Source: Nostoc sp. CHAB 5824 (GTDB lineage: Bacteria; Cyanobacteriota; Cyanobacteriia; Cyanobacteriales; Nostocaceae). From it: a DNA stretch of 50,570 bases. This document shows positions 1 through 10,066 of the stretch, in pieces. Numbering within the stretch: position 1 is the first letter of the stretch; every line of letters begins with the position of its first letter. The stretch lies in contig NZ_JAIVFT010000030.1 in assembly GCF_020829665.1 (NCBI RefSeq), positions 1-50,570 of the forward strand, in the 5' to 3' direction. The notes below the pieces were generated by a model, which had not been told where the DNA came from, did not search any database, and saw only the letters and a list, made by a program, of their open reading frames with translations. A program made the position numbers and the translations under genes.

Positions 1-108
1 TTATTTGATTTTAATAACAGCATTTATTTAGCTATAAAACATACTAATTTTACACTGTTTAACTTCAAAGCAGACCACAAGTGTATAGATTCTTTATGCA
101 TAGATGAA

Positions 109-149
109 GGGGAGAAAAGGGGTTGCCCTCGGCAACCCCTTTTCTCCCC
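109..149. repeat. Perfect 19-bp inverted repeat (hairpin)
   Basis: Arms 109-127 and 131-149 are perfectly complementary (GGGGAGAAAAGGGGTTGCC) around a 3-base CTC loop. It lies just past the end of the IS630 relic on the minus strand. It may be a terminator, or the end of a small inserted palindrome; there is only a short T-rich stretch in one arm and no clear U-run. Confidence 0.7.
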
Positions 150-162
150 CTTAAAATGATTA

Positions 163-516
163 TCATTCTTGAGAAATCCTGTCTCTTGTTTTCTTGGAAT
201 AATTTATTCTTTGGAAGTCCCTTGTGCGTGAACTCATATCCCCATCCCACAATTGAGCCATTTGTTCCTGAGTCTTATCACCATGAGCTATGGCAAATTC
301 ACGAAACTTTTCCCAGTCTGTGATTTTGTGACTATGACCAGGTGGCCTGTTAGGCTCGGGCTTGAACTCACCCGTTTGAGCTTTGCGTTTCAGCCACAGG
401 TGGATGGTGTTGCGGCTGATATTGAATAGCTCACTGGCTTCACATTTTTTGAGTCCATCCATTTCAATGGCCTTGATGACTTTTGCACGTAGATCGTAAC
501 TATAAGGTTGAGCCAT
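163..516 (-). pseudogene. IS630-family transposase, N-terminal relic
   Basis: The 117-residue product starts MAQPYSYDLRAKVI and carries the helix-turn-helix region of IS630-type transposases (SELFNISRNTIHLWLKRK at about residues 28-45), followed by the conserved PPGHSHKITDWEKF block. After MSSRT the reading departs from the expected family sequence and stops, so the DDE catalytic domain is missing. The terminal part still looks like a mutated version of the next family block, suggesting small deletions rather than a clean cut. The ATG at 516 fits the family start. It is a dead copy; no full terminal inverted repeats were recognised. Confidence 0.8.
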
Positions 517-779
517 TCTGAAAACCAGGAGACAGGGCTGTGATTACTTTATCTTACGTCTTGATGGAACTGGCGGTTGCTATATAGTTTAGACGACATT
601 GGGGTTAAATCGGCACACAGTAGGGATTAAGACCGTATTAGGCATCACCGTGGTCGGGTAGGCGAACTTATTGACAAAAAATATTGTGATGCCACAATCT
701 TCGGCATGAGTTTCTCTTGATGCCGCCCGGAATTAGAGTAACTTCAGGCTGATGCTGGTGGCTCTTTATTAGTCAAGAG

Positions 780-977
780 TTATTTTTTACTCTGCTTTAA
801 CTGTTTCCAAAGTGCGTGAATCTGGTCGTAAGCATCTTCTGGGTCAAGCTTGCCATTGGTTTCTAGATTGGTGATGTAGCCAACTTTTTGAGCAAATTCT
901 TGCAAATTGGCATTAAATACTAAGTTCTCCGGCTTAACTTGAAAGTCGGGAGTAATTGTGGTATTGGGTAAATGATA
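780..977 (-). pseudogene. DUF7219-like small cyanobacterial protein, 5'-truncated
   Basis: Reading the minus strand from 977 to the TAA at 780-782 gives about 65 residues containing VKPENLVFNANLQEFAQKV and, near the end, EDAYDQIHALWKQLKQSKK. I recognise this as the core of a short protein widespread in cyanobacteria (named DUF7219 as far as I recall). An in-frame TAA at 978-980 lies directly upstream and there is no ATG, so the N-terminus is lost. The function of the family is unknown. The rest of the 517-1008 stretch shows no other gene. Confidence 0.6.
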
Positions 978-1008
978 TTACACAGCAAAACGTTCTTGGT
1001 TCAGGGGA

Positions 1009-2544
1009 ATGGTAATTAAAAACCAATATGATTACATTGTGATTGGTGCAGGTTCGGCAGGCTGCGTTGTCGCCAACCGGATGACAGAAGAACCTGAAAC
1101 CACTGTGTTGTTACTTGAAGCAGGCAAAGAGGATACAAAACCGGAGATTCAAATCCCGTCGGAATGTACAAACCTACCAGGCTCCGAGGTGGACTGGGGC
1201 TATTTCTCTGAACCAGAACCCTACCTCAATAACCGCAAAATCTTTTGTCCCCGTGGCAAAGTCTTGGGCGGCAGCAGTTCGATTAATTTCATGACTTATA
1301 TTCGAGGCAATGATCACGATTATAACCACTGGAGGGAATTGGGGAACCCCGGTTGGAGTTACCAGGATATATTGCCCTATTTCAAAAAATCTGAGAACCA
1401 ACAACGAGGTGTTTCCGAATACCACGGTATAGATGGCGAGTTGAGTGTGACCGATGTCATTTCCCCATCTGCAATATCCCAACGATTTGTAGATGCGTGT
1501 GTGACAATGGGTTATGACGAAAATCCTGATTTCAACGGAATGCAGCAGTCAGGTGCGGGACCTTTTCAGGTAACTATCAAGGATGGTAAACGACACAGTA
1601 CTGCTGCTGCATTCCTGGTGCCAATTCTCAAGCGTCCCAATTTGACAACAATGACTGGAGCGTTAGTAACTCGGTTGCTTTTTGAGGGAACTTGCACTGT
1701 TGGGGTGGAATATCTGCACGAGAGCATACTGCACCAGGTCAGAGTCAACAAAGAGGTGATTTTAAGTGCTGGCGCGTTCGATTCGCCTAAACTGCTGATG
1801 CTTTCCGGCATTGGCAATGCAGAGTACCTGCAAGCAATGGGAATTCCGGTCGTTGTTGATTTACCAGGTATCGGACAAAACCTCCAAGACCACGTTTGCG
1901 TTCCTGTGTCATACGAGGCGACTCAGGATTTACACAGTAATGGGATCAGTGAAACTGGATTGTTTTTGCATAGCGAGGGTCATCTAGACGCTGCGCCAGA
2001 TTTAGAGCTGATCTTCTGTACCATTTTGAGGGTACCTCCTGGCTATCCCAACTCTGGTTTAGGTTTCACGGGTATAATCGTTTTGACTCATCCCCAAAAC
2101 ATTGGCAGTATCAGTTTGCGCTCATCTGATCCCAAAGATACACCAATGATTCGGCTAAACTATCTGCAAAGTCAATCCGATGTGCAAAAGCTAGTTGACG
2201 GGATTAAATTAATACGCAAATTGTTTCATACTAGTGCCTTTGATGAGTTTCGAGGCAGAGAAGTTGCGCCTGGTGCCGATGTGACTAGCGATGAAGCACT
2301 CGTTGCTTACATCCGAGAAGTTTGCGATACTGTGTATCATCCTATTGGCACCTGCAAAATGGGAATTGACCCAATGGCGGTTGTAGACCCCGAACTACGG
2401 GTACATGGGCTTAAGGGGTTGCGTGTCGTCGATGCCTCAATCATGCCAACTTTAATCACGGGACATACGAACGCGCCGACAATTATGATCGGCGAAAAAG
2501 CAGCCGATTTAATTAAAGCCGCTGTAGAGCGACGAATTATTTGA
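1009..2544 (+). CDS. GMC family oxidoreductase (choline dehydrogenase-like)
   Basis: A 511-residue FAD-dependent oxidoreductase of the glucose-methanol-choline family. The N-terminal Rossmann motif GAGSAGCVVANR lies at about residues 13-24, followed by the GMC signature around PRGKVLGGSSSINFM (about 80-95). The second signature is GAFDSPKLLMLSGIG (about 255-270). The C-terminus carries the paired active-site region VYHPIGTCKMG and TGHTNAPTIMIGEKAADLI, where His and Asn act on the alcohol substrate. No signal peptide is visible, so it is probably cytoplasmic. The substrate cannot be told. The ATG at 1009 has a G-rich but closely spaced upstream sequence; no better start exists before the GAGSAG motif. 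It converges with the nuclease gene downstream. Confidence 0.93.
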   Translation: MVIKNQYDYIVIGAGSAGCVVANRMTEEPETTVLLLEAGKEDTKPEIQIPSECTNLPGSEVDWGYFSEPEPYLNNRKIFCPRGKVLGGSSSINFMTYIRGNDHDYNHWRELGNPGWSYQDILPYFKKSENQQRGVSEYHGIDGELSVTDVISPSAISQRFVDACVTMGYDENPDFNGMQQSGAGPFQVTIKDGKRHSTAAAFLVPILKRPNLTTMTGALVTRLLFEGTCTVGVEYLHESILHQVRVNKEVILSAGAFDSPKLLMLSGIGNAEYLQAMGIPVVVDLPGIGQNLQDHVCVPVSYEATQDLHSNGISETGLFLHSEGHLDAAPDLELIFCTILRVPPGYPNSGLGFTGIIVLTHPQNIGSISLRSSDPKDTPMIRLNYLQSQSDVQKLVDGIKLIRKLFHTSAFDEFRGREVAPGADVTSDEALVAYIREVCDTVYHPIGTCKMGIDPMAVVDPELRVHGLKGLRVVDASIMPTLITGHTNAPTIMIGEKAADLIKAAVERRII

Positions 2545-2665
2545 CCGCAGCGATAAATTATAAGTCAAGTTCTTCATGCCTGTAAGCTTTACTGTCAGGG
2601 CATCTAATTTTAGGATTTCTGATGTTAAGTTGTAGAAATCGTTTGGATAAGCGATGTAGAAGGAT

Positions 2666-3154
2666 TTAGATTGATGACAAATAATTTGTCGTTATGGTCA
2701 AATAATTCGTCGCTCTACAGTTGTTGTTTAGCGTAGTTTTCACCTTGCAACAAGCTATCTTTAGACTGTGGACAGCCTTTGAGATACTGGTGATACACCA
2801 CAGCCTGTCCTCTTGCACCATGTTTACATTAATACTGCGATTCTCTACATAAATCTCTGCCACCAATCGCTTATACTTATCAGTTTCAATAGGGCGTAGG
2901 GTAATTCCTTGTCCCACTGGCAGCAATTGTTTGAGTCTTGTTGATGATTGCTGTCCCCAAGGGTTTTGCTTCATCTCTGGTGCATCAATGCAAGCGAGGC
3001 GGACAGTCACAGTTTTGTTACCCGTTCTCACCCGTATGGTGTCACCGTCACCTACGCTTACAACTGTAGCGGTAAGATTGTTGGCAAATACGGGTAACGA
3101 CATTTGAGCTACAAGCAAAACGCTAATTGCAACAAAGGGAATTTTCTGAAGCAT
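2666..3154 (-). pseudogene. Secreted thermonuclease (SNase-like) with C-terminal frameshift
   Basis: The product starts with a signal peptide (cleavage likely after PVFA, about residue 24) and continues into a staphylococcal-nuclease fold. Catalytic-type residues are visible: Arg in VRLACIDAPEM, the following Glu, and Arg in DKYKRLVAEIYV. From about residue 115 the encoded tail (DRLWCITSISK) is unlike the family, while the next frame reads QAVVYHQYLKGCPQSK and ends NYAKQQL at a TAG at 2715-2717, exactly the expected end. A single base is therefore missing near 2807-2812. The undamaged gene would span 2715-3154, 146 residues. It could be a real mutation or a sequencing error; the extended tail may still allow folding. 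Confidence 0.85.
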
Positions 3155-3464
3155 CTGTAGTAATAATTACTATATAAGACTTATGATGCCCAGACAACTA
3201 ATTAAAAGTAGCTAATAAAACCAGTAACGTTAAATTAATAACCCAAATTGTTAGTTAAGTTGGGGCTGCTATTTTGTCGCAACTGATAATCGTCATACAG
3301 TAACATTGACTAAATCAACATCAGCAAGCCATATTGTTCTGCTTTGGGCAGACACTTCTTCTAAAATTGGAGAGCGCCACTCTACCCCATACTGTAACTA
3401 AAAAACTTCTGCGCTACGTCCGTTGAGACAACGCTCTTAATCCACGCAACGCACTAGCTCCTAA
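3155..3464. other. Intergenic stretch without recognised genes
   Basis: About 310 bases between two minus-strand genes. It must hold the promoter of the nuclease gene near 3155-3250, but I see no convincing -35/-10 pair. No open frame of interest, repeat array or RNA fold was recognised. Confidence 0.5.
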
Positions 3465-5360
3465 TCACCTCTTTGTTCTCACTGTCAAAACCTGTGGTGG
3501 CGTAGAATCTGGAGGATACAAAAAGTCTATTTGTACTTGTCGCTTTTCACTGGGCAACATCTTCAGTGTCACCAATGGTTCGCCCCTTTGTCCCCGACGC
3601 TGTACCAAATGCACATAGCGCGTCTTTTCCACGCCATTATCATCGATGTAACGCACTCGCACCGTTCCCCGAAAGAATATTTGTTCTACACCTGGCTTTA
3701 AAAACAGCAGTCTATCTGTTCCCCCTTCATCCTTCACAGGAGTCTGTATTAACACAGTTATAATCTGGGTTTCATTCGTAATATTTCTTAGAGGCAAAAT
3801 TAGATTATACTCAACACCATAGTTACTGTGAGCAAAGTAGGCCGTATCAGGATAACGTTTTAACATCGCTGCACTTTGAATTTGTCCAGTGCTAAGAGTA
3901 ATTAAATGTACAGTTCCCAAAGGATAAGAAAACGCCTTTCCTGGTGAGGGTATTGTTAACTCAGAAACATTGGAATTGTCCGTAATCTGTGTTTTCCATT
4001 GCGTTCCTTGGGATACACCAGCGACGCGACTAAATACCGTTGGTTCTCTGGGAGGGTCAAGAGGTGTTGGAATGGGGTCACGCTTTCCTGCTAAACTACC
4101 TGTGTCCAAAAGCTCTTGCCATTCGGCTAAAGTCGGTGAAATATTACTATTTTTGGCTAAATTTGCGATATAAACTGGACTACTACTTGCCAAGCGCATC
4201 ATCGTAGTGCGACCGTTAGAAGAAGGAGCTTGTACCGGAATTGGTAAATTTGCTAGGATTTTAGTTTCTTTTGGTTCTATCACCAGCTTTTGGGGAAAAA
4301 TCTCTTGCCGAACTCCCCGTAGTATATCATTCATTGTGCGATCGCCTGGCCCAGAGTAAACTGTACCTTGGGGGTTTTCAACCATATCAGGTAAAGCAAT
4401 AAACTGTGCTTCTTTGGTAAGGTAACTAGCTGCTTGTAATACTTGCACTGTCACAGGTTCATTTCCCGGATTATGTACAATTATCCCTTGGTATACAGTG
4501 CGGCTTTGGGCTGGTGTTTCTGCCCTGACAATATGATGAGCAAATATGTCAAATCTGCCTTCAAAGGGATAATTTAAATGTGCTTCATGTACTTGTTTTC
4601 CATCTGGGGGGAAAGTTGATAGTAAAATTCCTTCAGTTGTCACCAGTTCTGGACTATTGCTGTTGAAGGTGGGAATAATATCAAGTTTTCCTGGTAAAGG
4701 ACGTATTTCTTGCCTGTCTACTTCAACTCCAGTAATATATTGTGGGGGAACCGTGTAAATATTTAACGCCCGACACATTAAAGCCGCAACTTCCCCTCTA
4801 GTCGCGCTTTGTAGTGGTTTTAGCTGTTTGACATTCGGATAATTGACAACAATACTGTTAATTGTGGCAGATGCGAGCGCATTTTGGGCATAGTTAGGAA
4901 TTTGTCCCGCATCGTTAAAATATTGTTGTAATGTCTGCATTGGGTTAGGTAAAGGGCTGTAATTTTTCCCCCCAGCTATAACACCAATGATTTGGGCACG
5001 AGGAATTGGTTGGTTTGGCTGGAAAATACCACCAGGATAACCAGAAAAAAATCCTTTTTGGTAAGCGGTAGAAATTGCTTTATTTGCCCAATAATCAGCA
5101 GGTAAATCTTTAAATGACGTAGCTGTGCGTTTCACTGGTGAATCAGGAAAAGCATTTAGCATTAACACTGCTGCTTGGGCGCGTGTCACTGTTGTGTCTG
5201 GGCGAAAACTACCATCAGGGTAGCCTGTAATCAGTTTACGCTCTTTTAGTTGCTCGATACAATGTTTTGCCCAATAGCTTTGGGTGTCAGAAAAGGCTAG
5301 GGCATTGGGGGTTGATAGAGTTAAGAGAAAGACGACTACTAAAGTTTTTTTCAAGAGCAT
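3465..5360 (-). CDS. S-layer homology domain protein with DUF3370
   Basis: A 631-residue exported envelope protein. The N-terminus MLLKKTLVVVFLLTLSTPNA is a signal peptide ending ALA. Three S-layer homology repeats follow (about residues 24-72, 82-130 and 148-200; for example ITGYPDGSFRPDTTVTRAQA), which bind cell-wall polysaccharide. The rest, about 210-625, matches the cyanobacterial DUF3370 domain, of unknown function. The frame extends upstream to a TTG at 5417, but the ATG at 5358-5360 gives the proper signal peptide, so it is chosen here. It is in the same orientation as the WD40 gene upstream of it (122 bp gap). Confidence 0.9.
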   Translation of the reverse strand: MLLKKTLVVVFLLTLSTPNALAFSDTQSYWAKHCIEQLKERKLITGYPDGSFRPDTTVTRAQAAVLMLNAFPDSPVKRTATSFKDLPADYWANKAISTAYQKGFFSGYPGGIFQPNQPIPRAQIIGVIAGGKNYSPLPNPMQTLQQYFNDAGQIPNYAQNALASATINSIVVNYPNVKQLKPLQSATRGEVAALMCRALNIYTVPPQYITGVEVDRQEIRPLPGKLDIIPTFNSNSPELVTTEGILLSTFPPDGKQVHEAHLNYPFEGRFDIFAHHIVRAETPAQSRTVYQGIIVHNPGNEPVTVQVLQAASYLTKEAQFIALPDMVENPQGTVYSGPGDRTMNDILRGVRQEIFPQKLVIEPKETKILANLPIPVQAPSSNGRTTMMRLASSSPVYIANLAKNSNISPTLAEWQELLDTGSLAGKRDPIPTPLDPPREPTVFSRVAGVSQGTQWKTQITDNSNVSELTIPSPGKAFSYPLGTVHLITLSTGQIQSAAMLKRYPDTAYFAHSNYGVEYNLILPLRNITNETQIITVLIQTPVKDEGGTDRLLFLKPGVEQIFFRGTVRVRYIDDNGVEKTRYVHLVQRRGQRGEPLVTLKMLPSEKRQVQIDFLYPPDSTPPQVLTVRTKR

Positions 5361-5481
5361 TAATAAACAGATTACTATAATGAACAAAAACCAGAAAGCT
5401 AATACATCATCTCCCAAGATTTATATCTACATTGCCACTCTTGTTGTGTAATATTGTAATTTGTAGCCTTTAGCTGATGAA

Positions 5482-6561
5482 TTACAGTTTTATCTGCCAA
5501 ACTTTAACAGATTTATCACCACTAGCGCTATATAAAGTCTGACCATCGTTGCTTAATGCAAGTCCATAAATTCCACCTGCGTGTCCGGTAAGCTTCATCA
5601 CTGATTTCCCTGTTTTGATGTCGCGTAATATGATTTCTCTACCTAAACCACCAGCAATAAATGTCTTGCTATCGGGGCTTATAATTAACGCATCAATACT
5701 CGTACCCAACGAAAAATTATGAACTAGCTTTCCTGTTTTCAAATCCCAAGCTTTGAAACCTTTACCATCTGTGCTTCTGACTCCACCAGATTGAAAGCTA
5801 TCGTCATGTCCACCACACAGGAGCATTTTCCCATCGTTACTAACAGCAAGCGTAATTGGGGCTGATGCTCGCTCACTCCCGTTGATCTGGTCTTCTTTTT
5901 TGGGTAGCGGTGGGGTCAAGCTGCCTATTTGTTTACCTGTTACCAAACTCCAAACCCGAATTCTTCCCCCATTTTCACCCCCGCTTAAGAGGGTTTTACC
6001 ATCAGGACTAATGAAGAGTGCTGTTGTTTCTGCTTTGAGTATCCGGTCAATTTTTCGAGTTTTGAGATGACGAAATTTGATAGTGTTATCGCCGCTACCA
6101 CTGATTAAGGTTTGTCCGTCTAGGGTCAGCAACATTGCTTTCACCCCTGTTTTCTCTGAAATCGTGCGAACTTCCTTTCCTGTTTGCATATTCCAAAATT
6201 TGATAGTGTTATCGAAACTGGTACTAATTAAAGTTTGCTCATCTGGAGTAATCACTATTGATTTAATACGCTCACGGTGTCCAGTTAAAGTGTGAAGCAA
6301 TGCACCTGTAGTAGTCTGCCAAAGTTTGATTGTTTTATCATCGCTACCACTAGCAAGAATTTGACCACTAGGGGAAAGGGCTAATGCACGAACAGGTGCG
6401 GTATGTCCTGATAAAGTTCGTTTCAACCGCTTTGGTTGTTCAGTGTTTGTAGCGGTATGAAGTGTACCCCCTATAACGGGAAGGGTAGCAATCACACTAA
6501 AAAGTATAAGTAGGAAAAAACTAACTAATGGTAAGGTTTTAAATAAGATGGGTAATTTCAT
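5482..6561 (-). CDS. WD40 repeat protein, exported or membrane-anchored
   Basis: A 359-residue protein with an N-terminal hydrophobic segment (about residues 10-31), then about seven WD40 repeats (for example SGSDDKTIKLWQTTTG and SASGDKSVKVWQIKL at the very end). Seven repeats predict a single closed beta-propeller. The hydrophobic N-terminus suggests the propeller faces the periplasm or is anchored in the membrane. Such propellers are protein-binding platforms; no enzymatic motif is present. Repeats 3, 4 and 6 are degenerate at the WD dipeptide. Its partner is not evident from the neighbours. Confidence 0.9.
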   Translation of the reverse strand: MKLPILFKTLPLVSFFLLILFSVIATLPVIGGTLHTATNTEQPKRLKRTLSGHTAPVRALALSPSGQILASGSDDKTIKLWQTTTGALLHTLTGHRERIKSIVITPDEQTLISTSFDNTIKFWNMQTGKEVRTISEKTGVKAMLLTLDGQTLISGSGDNTIKFRHLKTRKIDRILKAETTALFISPDGKTLLSGGENGGRIRVWSLVTGKQIGSLTPPLPKKEDQINGSERASAPITLAVSNDGKMLLCGGHDDSFQSGGVRSTDGKGFKAWDLKTGKLVHNFSLGTSIDALIISPDSKTFIAGGLGREIILRDIKTGKSVMKLTGHAGGIYGLALSNDGQTLYSASGDKSVKVWQIKL

Positions 6562-6835
6562 AGTGATCTTGTTGAAACTCTAAGCACTCAAGCTAATAAA
6601 CCTTGCTTTCCTTAGACAGATAAAAGCTGACTCCAGCATAATTCTTCATCTTTGCGATGTCATTTTCATAACTAATTTTATAATTCATTACACTCTTGAA
6701 AAGATAGACATATAGGCAATTCCAGGCTTTACACACTCCTTGGTTAAAGACTTCCAGTCTTTACAAAATTCAACAATTGCGAAGCTCTTAAGGTGGCGGA
6801 ATGCCGTATAAACCTTTACTTTCACTAGCCCAGCC

Positions 6836-6988
6836 ATGCCCCAAGACAACTCTTGTAAAAATAAGAGAGGTCGTTCTTTTCGAGGTAAGAACCTTGATAG
6901 GGCAAACTTTCGCGGCGCAGATATTCGGGGGGCAGATTTTAGTGGTGAGCGATCGCGCTGGTGGACACCTGCTAGTGCCATCGGCTAG
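6836..6988 (+). pseudogene. Pentapeptide-repeat protein, truncated
   Basis: A 50-residue frame begins MPQDNSCKNKRGRSF and runs into pentapeptide repeats (NLDRANFRGADIRGADFSG), a common start for cyanobacterial pentapeptide proteins. After the third repeat, at a GCGATCGC octamer near 6948, the frame leaves the repeat pattern and stops at 6986-6988. The remainder of such genes is usually several hundred bases, so this is a remnant. Nothing else is seen between 6562 and 7057. Confidence 0.6.
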
Positions 6989-7057
6989 ACTGGAATTGCA
7001 CTCATCATAACTATTTTGACTTAAAGTAGATAAACATCTACAAACAAAAATCTCCGT

Positions 7058-8233
7058 CTAATTTTTGTAAACTCTGACTAACGGTGTCACCTTTGGTTGA
7101 TTGGGATTAGTTAGGTTTAATCGATAAGCAGTTTTTAAAATATCTTCCATTTTCTCGCCTTTGACTGTAATTATATAATTTGCTGGCTGAGAAGGGTCTT
7201 TTTCAAATTTTTCAATTACCTTGTCTTGAATAATTGACACGTCTTTTAACCTCTGTGGTAGTCGAGCATTAGGTTTCCAAAGACATAAAATACCTGTAGA
7301 GTTAGGAAATTTTAGTAATTGTAAAGCGTATTTTTGATTATTAACTTGAAAGGAAGATGTCATCAATATTCTAGCTTGATTCTGTGGCGGTATTTGCTGA
7401 AATACTTCTTGTGTTCTCTCATGACGGTGGCAGTTTCTATCGATAATTGGTTCTCCAGTAAGCGCAGATTTTGATAAAATTGATTTAGATTCTCTACCAT
7501 TATCAGGTAAAACACGCATTCGAGTCTTTGCAGTTTCCCAACCTTCCGAGTTAACAGGCTTGAATTTGAGTGTTTTGGCATCTAAAATGTACAAAATGCC
7601 TGTACCGGAATATTTTTGAAAAAATAGTTGGCTTGGATTTTGAGGATTGGCGAACAATGGCGGGGTACTAGTAGCGGGTTCAGCAATCCATCGCCGACCA
7701 CTTCCTGACTCAAAAGAAAGTATATTCAAAGAAGCTACTTGATGACGCGTAAATGGTACAAAAGTTTGTTTGCCCTTGCGATCAATCCGAATTAGTTGTG
7801 GTGAATAGATACGGCGATAACCATCTGCGCCTGGATTTGTTGGCAAGATTTTTTGAACAAATTCTCTCTGCTGTTTTAACGATGGCGTACTCACAAGCAC
7901 TACCTGTTGATTGTTTTCTGAGGCTAAAGTCAAAGGCTTGTTCAATCGCAAAGTACTGGAAACAGTCGCCGGAAAGCTTTGAGTCAGCTTTTGAGAGTCA
8001 GCCTGGCTCCACACTGGAGTTTGAGATGCACGCACCATCTTTTGAGTCTGTTCAGAGAATTTAGCATGGGTTTGGTGAATTGTTATACTTTCTCCATCCA
8101 CCACATCCATAACTCCTCTACTTTCACTCACAGCCATAGATGAGTTGTTAATTTTTTGAACGATTAAGATAGCGGTAGTGGCAGCTGTGGCAATTGCCGC
8201 CAAAAAAATTGCAGTTCTCCACAATAGTTTCAT
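7058..8233 (-). CDS. Hypothetical membrane-anchored protein
   Basis: A 391-residue protein not assigned to a family. The ATG at 8231-8233 gives MKLLWRTAIFLAAIATAATT, a single N-terminal membrane anchor, so most of the chain should lie outside the cytoplasm; the frame also extends to a TTG at 8260, which is less likely. The body is hydrophilic with proline-rich linkers and no recognised catalytic motif. The C-terminus holds ANYIITVKGEKMEDILKTAYRL. It is in the same orientation as the small membrane protein next to it (8372-8902), and both have an N-terminal anchor, but a joint function is only a guess. Confidence 0.65.
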   Translation of the reverse strand: MKLLWRTAIFLAAIATAATTAILIVQKINNSSMAVSESRGVMDVVDGESITIHQTHAKFSEQTQKMVRASQTPVWSQADSQKLTQSFPATVSSTLRLNKPLTLASENNQQVVLVSTPSLKQQREFVQKILPTNPGADGYRRIYSPQLIRIDRKGKQTFVPFTRHQVASLNILSFESGSGRRWIAEPATSTPPLFANPQNPSQLFFQKYSGTGILYILDAKTLKFKPVNSEGWETAKTRMRVLPDNGRESKSILSKSALTGEPIIDRNCHRHERTQEVFQQIPPQNQARILMTSSFQVNNQKYALQLLKFPNSTGILCLWKPNARLPQRLKDVSIIQDKVIEKFEKDPSQPANYIITVKGEKMEDILKTAYRLNLTNPNQPKVTPLVRVYKN

Positions 8234-8371
8234 ATTGCTTGTTTTATTGTTGCAATACAAGAAAACACTATCCTAACCGAATTGAACATTTACCAGCATA
8301 GACATACAACGAGCATTAGATAGTGTGAGTTAGGCGATAAACAATAATGGTCTAGCGAACCGTGATCGCTC

Positions 8372-8902
8372 TCACTTCAAATTTAACGATTGAATAAAAG
8401 ATGCACCCTTAGAGTTTAGTTCCTCAGATGATGGTAGTAGTGCTAGAGCTTCAACTGCTTGATTATCTTTGATACAAAGTAAACTTCTTTGATAAATTAA
8501 CTTACTGTTAATATTTATACTATTTTTCTTACTTTCTGCTTGTAATGAAGGGCTGGGAACTCCTGTTAAGGTAAAGTCTAAACATTTATATCCATTCTTC
8601 ATAACAGAAGATTCAGATATCTTTTTACCATTCACAAAGTTAGATTTATTTGCAGCTTCGCTAAGAGCCTGTAAAATTTTTGGAATTTTTTCAGCAGCTA
8701 TTTTTTTAGCAAAGGTTGATTGAGCTACAGTATATGCATATTCACCTTTTATAGCTGTCCATGTGCGGGTTGTTATGCCTTTAAGTGGAGTATTAACCAG
8801 GGCAAACGCATCTAAATATAGTACATAAATACTAAAAATGATAAAGGCAGCGATCGCTTGTGGTATGAAGGATAAGCAATGGGGCATTGATGATAAAGTC
8901 AT
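8372..8902 (-). CDS. Hypothetical single-pass membrane protein
   Basis: About 176 residues from the ATG at 8900-8902 (MTLSSMPHCLSFIPQAIAAF). One membrane helix (about residues 12-34, AIAAFIIFSIYVLYLDAF) is followed by a soluble domain with two conserved-looking cysteines (GYKCLDF, LLCIKDN). The frame stays open upstream into the ISAs1 element, so the original N-terminus may have been replaced by the insertion. No family recognised. An alternative start is the ATG at 8885-8887. Confidence 0.55.
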   Translation of the reverse strand: MTLSSMPHCLSFIPQAIAAFIIFSIYVLYLDAFALVNTPLKGITTRTWTAIKGEYAYTVAQSTFAKKIAAEKIPKILQALSEAANKSNFVNGKKISESSVMKNGYKCLDFTLTGVPSPSLQAESKKNSININSKLIYQRSLLCIKDNQAVEALALLPSSEELNSKGASFIQSLNLK

Positions 8903-8932
8903 TATAAAAGTAACAATATTGACCCAGTTTGC

Positions 8933-10066
8933 GTGAAACTCAAGCCCAAAATTACAATTGCTGACCACTTTGCACAGATGTCAGATCCACGAATAGATCG
9001 TACGAAGCGACACAAGTTAATTGATATTTTGACTATTGCCATTTGTGCGGTGATATGTGGGGCGGACAGTTGGGTGGCGATTGAACTGTATGGCTGTACG
9101 AAGTATGAGTGGTTAAAAACATTTTTGGAGCTACCAAATGGGATACCATCACACAATACTTTTGCGAGAGTATTTGCACAGTTAAATCCGCAAGAATTTC
9201 AGTCATGTTTCTTAAACTGGATGAAATCAATACAGAAGATAACTTCGGGTGAAGTAGTTGCAATTGACGGAAAAACTTTATGTAGCTCGTATGATAAAAG
9301 TAGTGACTCTTGTGCAATCCAAATGGTAAGTGCTTGGGCAACTACAAATAAATTAGTGTTGGGACAGGTAAAGGTAAACAAAAAATCAAATGAAATTACA
9401 GCAATTCCGGAATTATTAAAGGTATTAGAGCTATCTGGATGTATCGTGACGATTGATGCAATCGGTTGCCAGAAAGAGATTGTGAAGTTAATTACACAGC
9501 AATCAGCAGATTATGTAATCACATTAAAAAAGAACCAAGGTAATCTTTATGACTCAGTTGAAAAACTATTTAAAACAGGGATAAGTAGGAATTTTGAAGG
9601 GATTGAGCATAGCAAATATAAAATAGAATAAACAGGGCATGGTCGTCATGAGATTCGCAATTACGTAATGTTAACTGGAATTAGTTCACAACTTGATCCA
9701 GATTCAGTCTGGTCAAAGTTTAGCAGTGTTGGGATGGTAGAATCCGTCCGTTCATTAAATGGTGAAACAACGGTTGAAATTCATTATTTTATCAGTATCC
9801 TCGAGTCAAATGCTAGACAGTTCGGTAATTCTATTCGCAGTCATTGGGGAATTGAGAATTCATTACATTGGGTATTAGATGTCGCCTTGAGGGAAGATGA
9901 TTGTCGGATTAGGAAAGATAATGCCCCACAGAATTTTGCAATTCTCAGGCATATTGCAGTCAATCTTTTAACTCAAGAGAAGCGTGTCAAACGCGGAATC
10001 AAAAATAAACAGTTTCTTGCGGCGATGGATAACACATATTTACTAAGTATTTTAGCGTTAGCTTAA
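8933..10066 (+). pseudogene. ISAs1-family transposase interrupted by one stop codon
   Basis: A DDE transposase of the ISAs1 type: N-terminal DDE-associated domain (MSDPRIDRTKRHKLIDILTI), then catalytic Asp in VVAIDGKTL, Asp in IVTIDAIGCQKEI and the acidic block VALREDDCRIRKDNAPQ. A TAA at 9629-9631 cuts it, but translation beyond the stop stays in the same frame and resumes family sequence at once (TGHGRHEIRNYVMLTGIS), so one point mutation split an otherwise full-length gene of 376 sense codons. It starts at a GTG. I could not identify terminal inverted repeats with confidence, so element limits are open. Confidence 0.88.

Noticed and set aside
6688..6981. 97-residue minus-strand frame opposite the pentapeptide remnant
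   Set aside because: The plus strand carries recognisable pentapeptide repeats; the minus frame is an arginine-rich shadow without family features.
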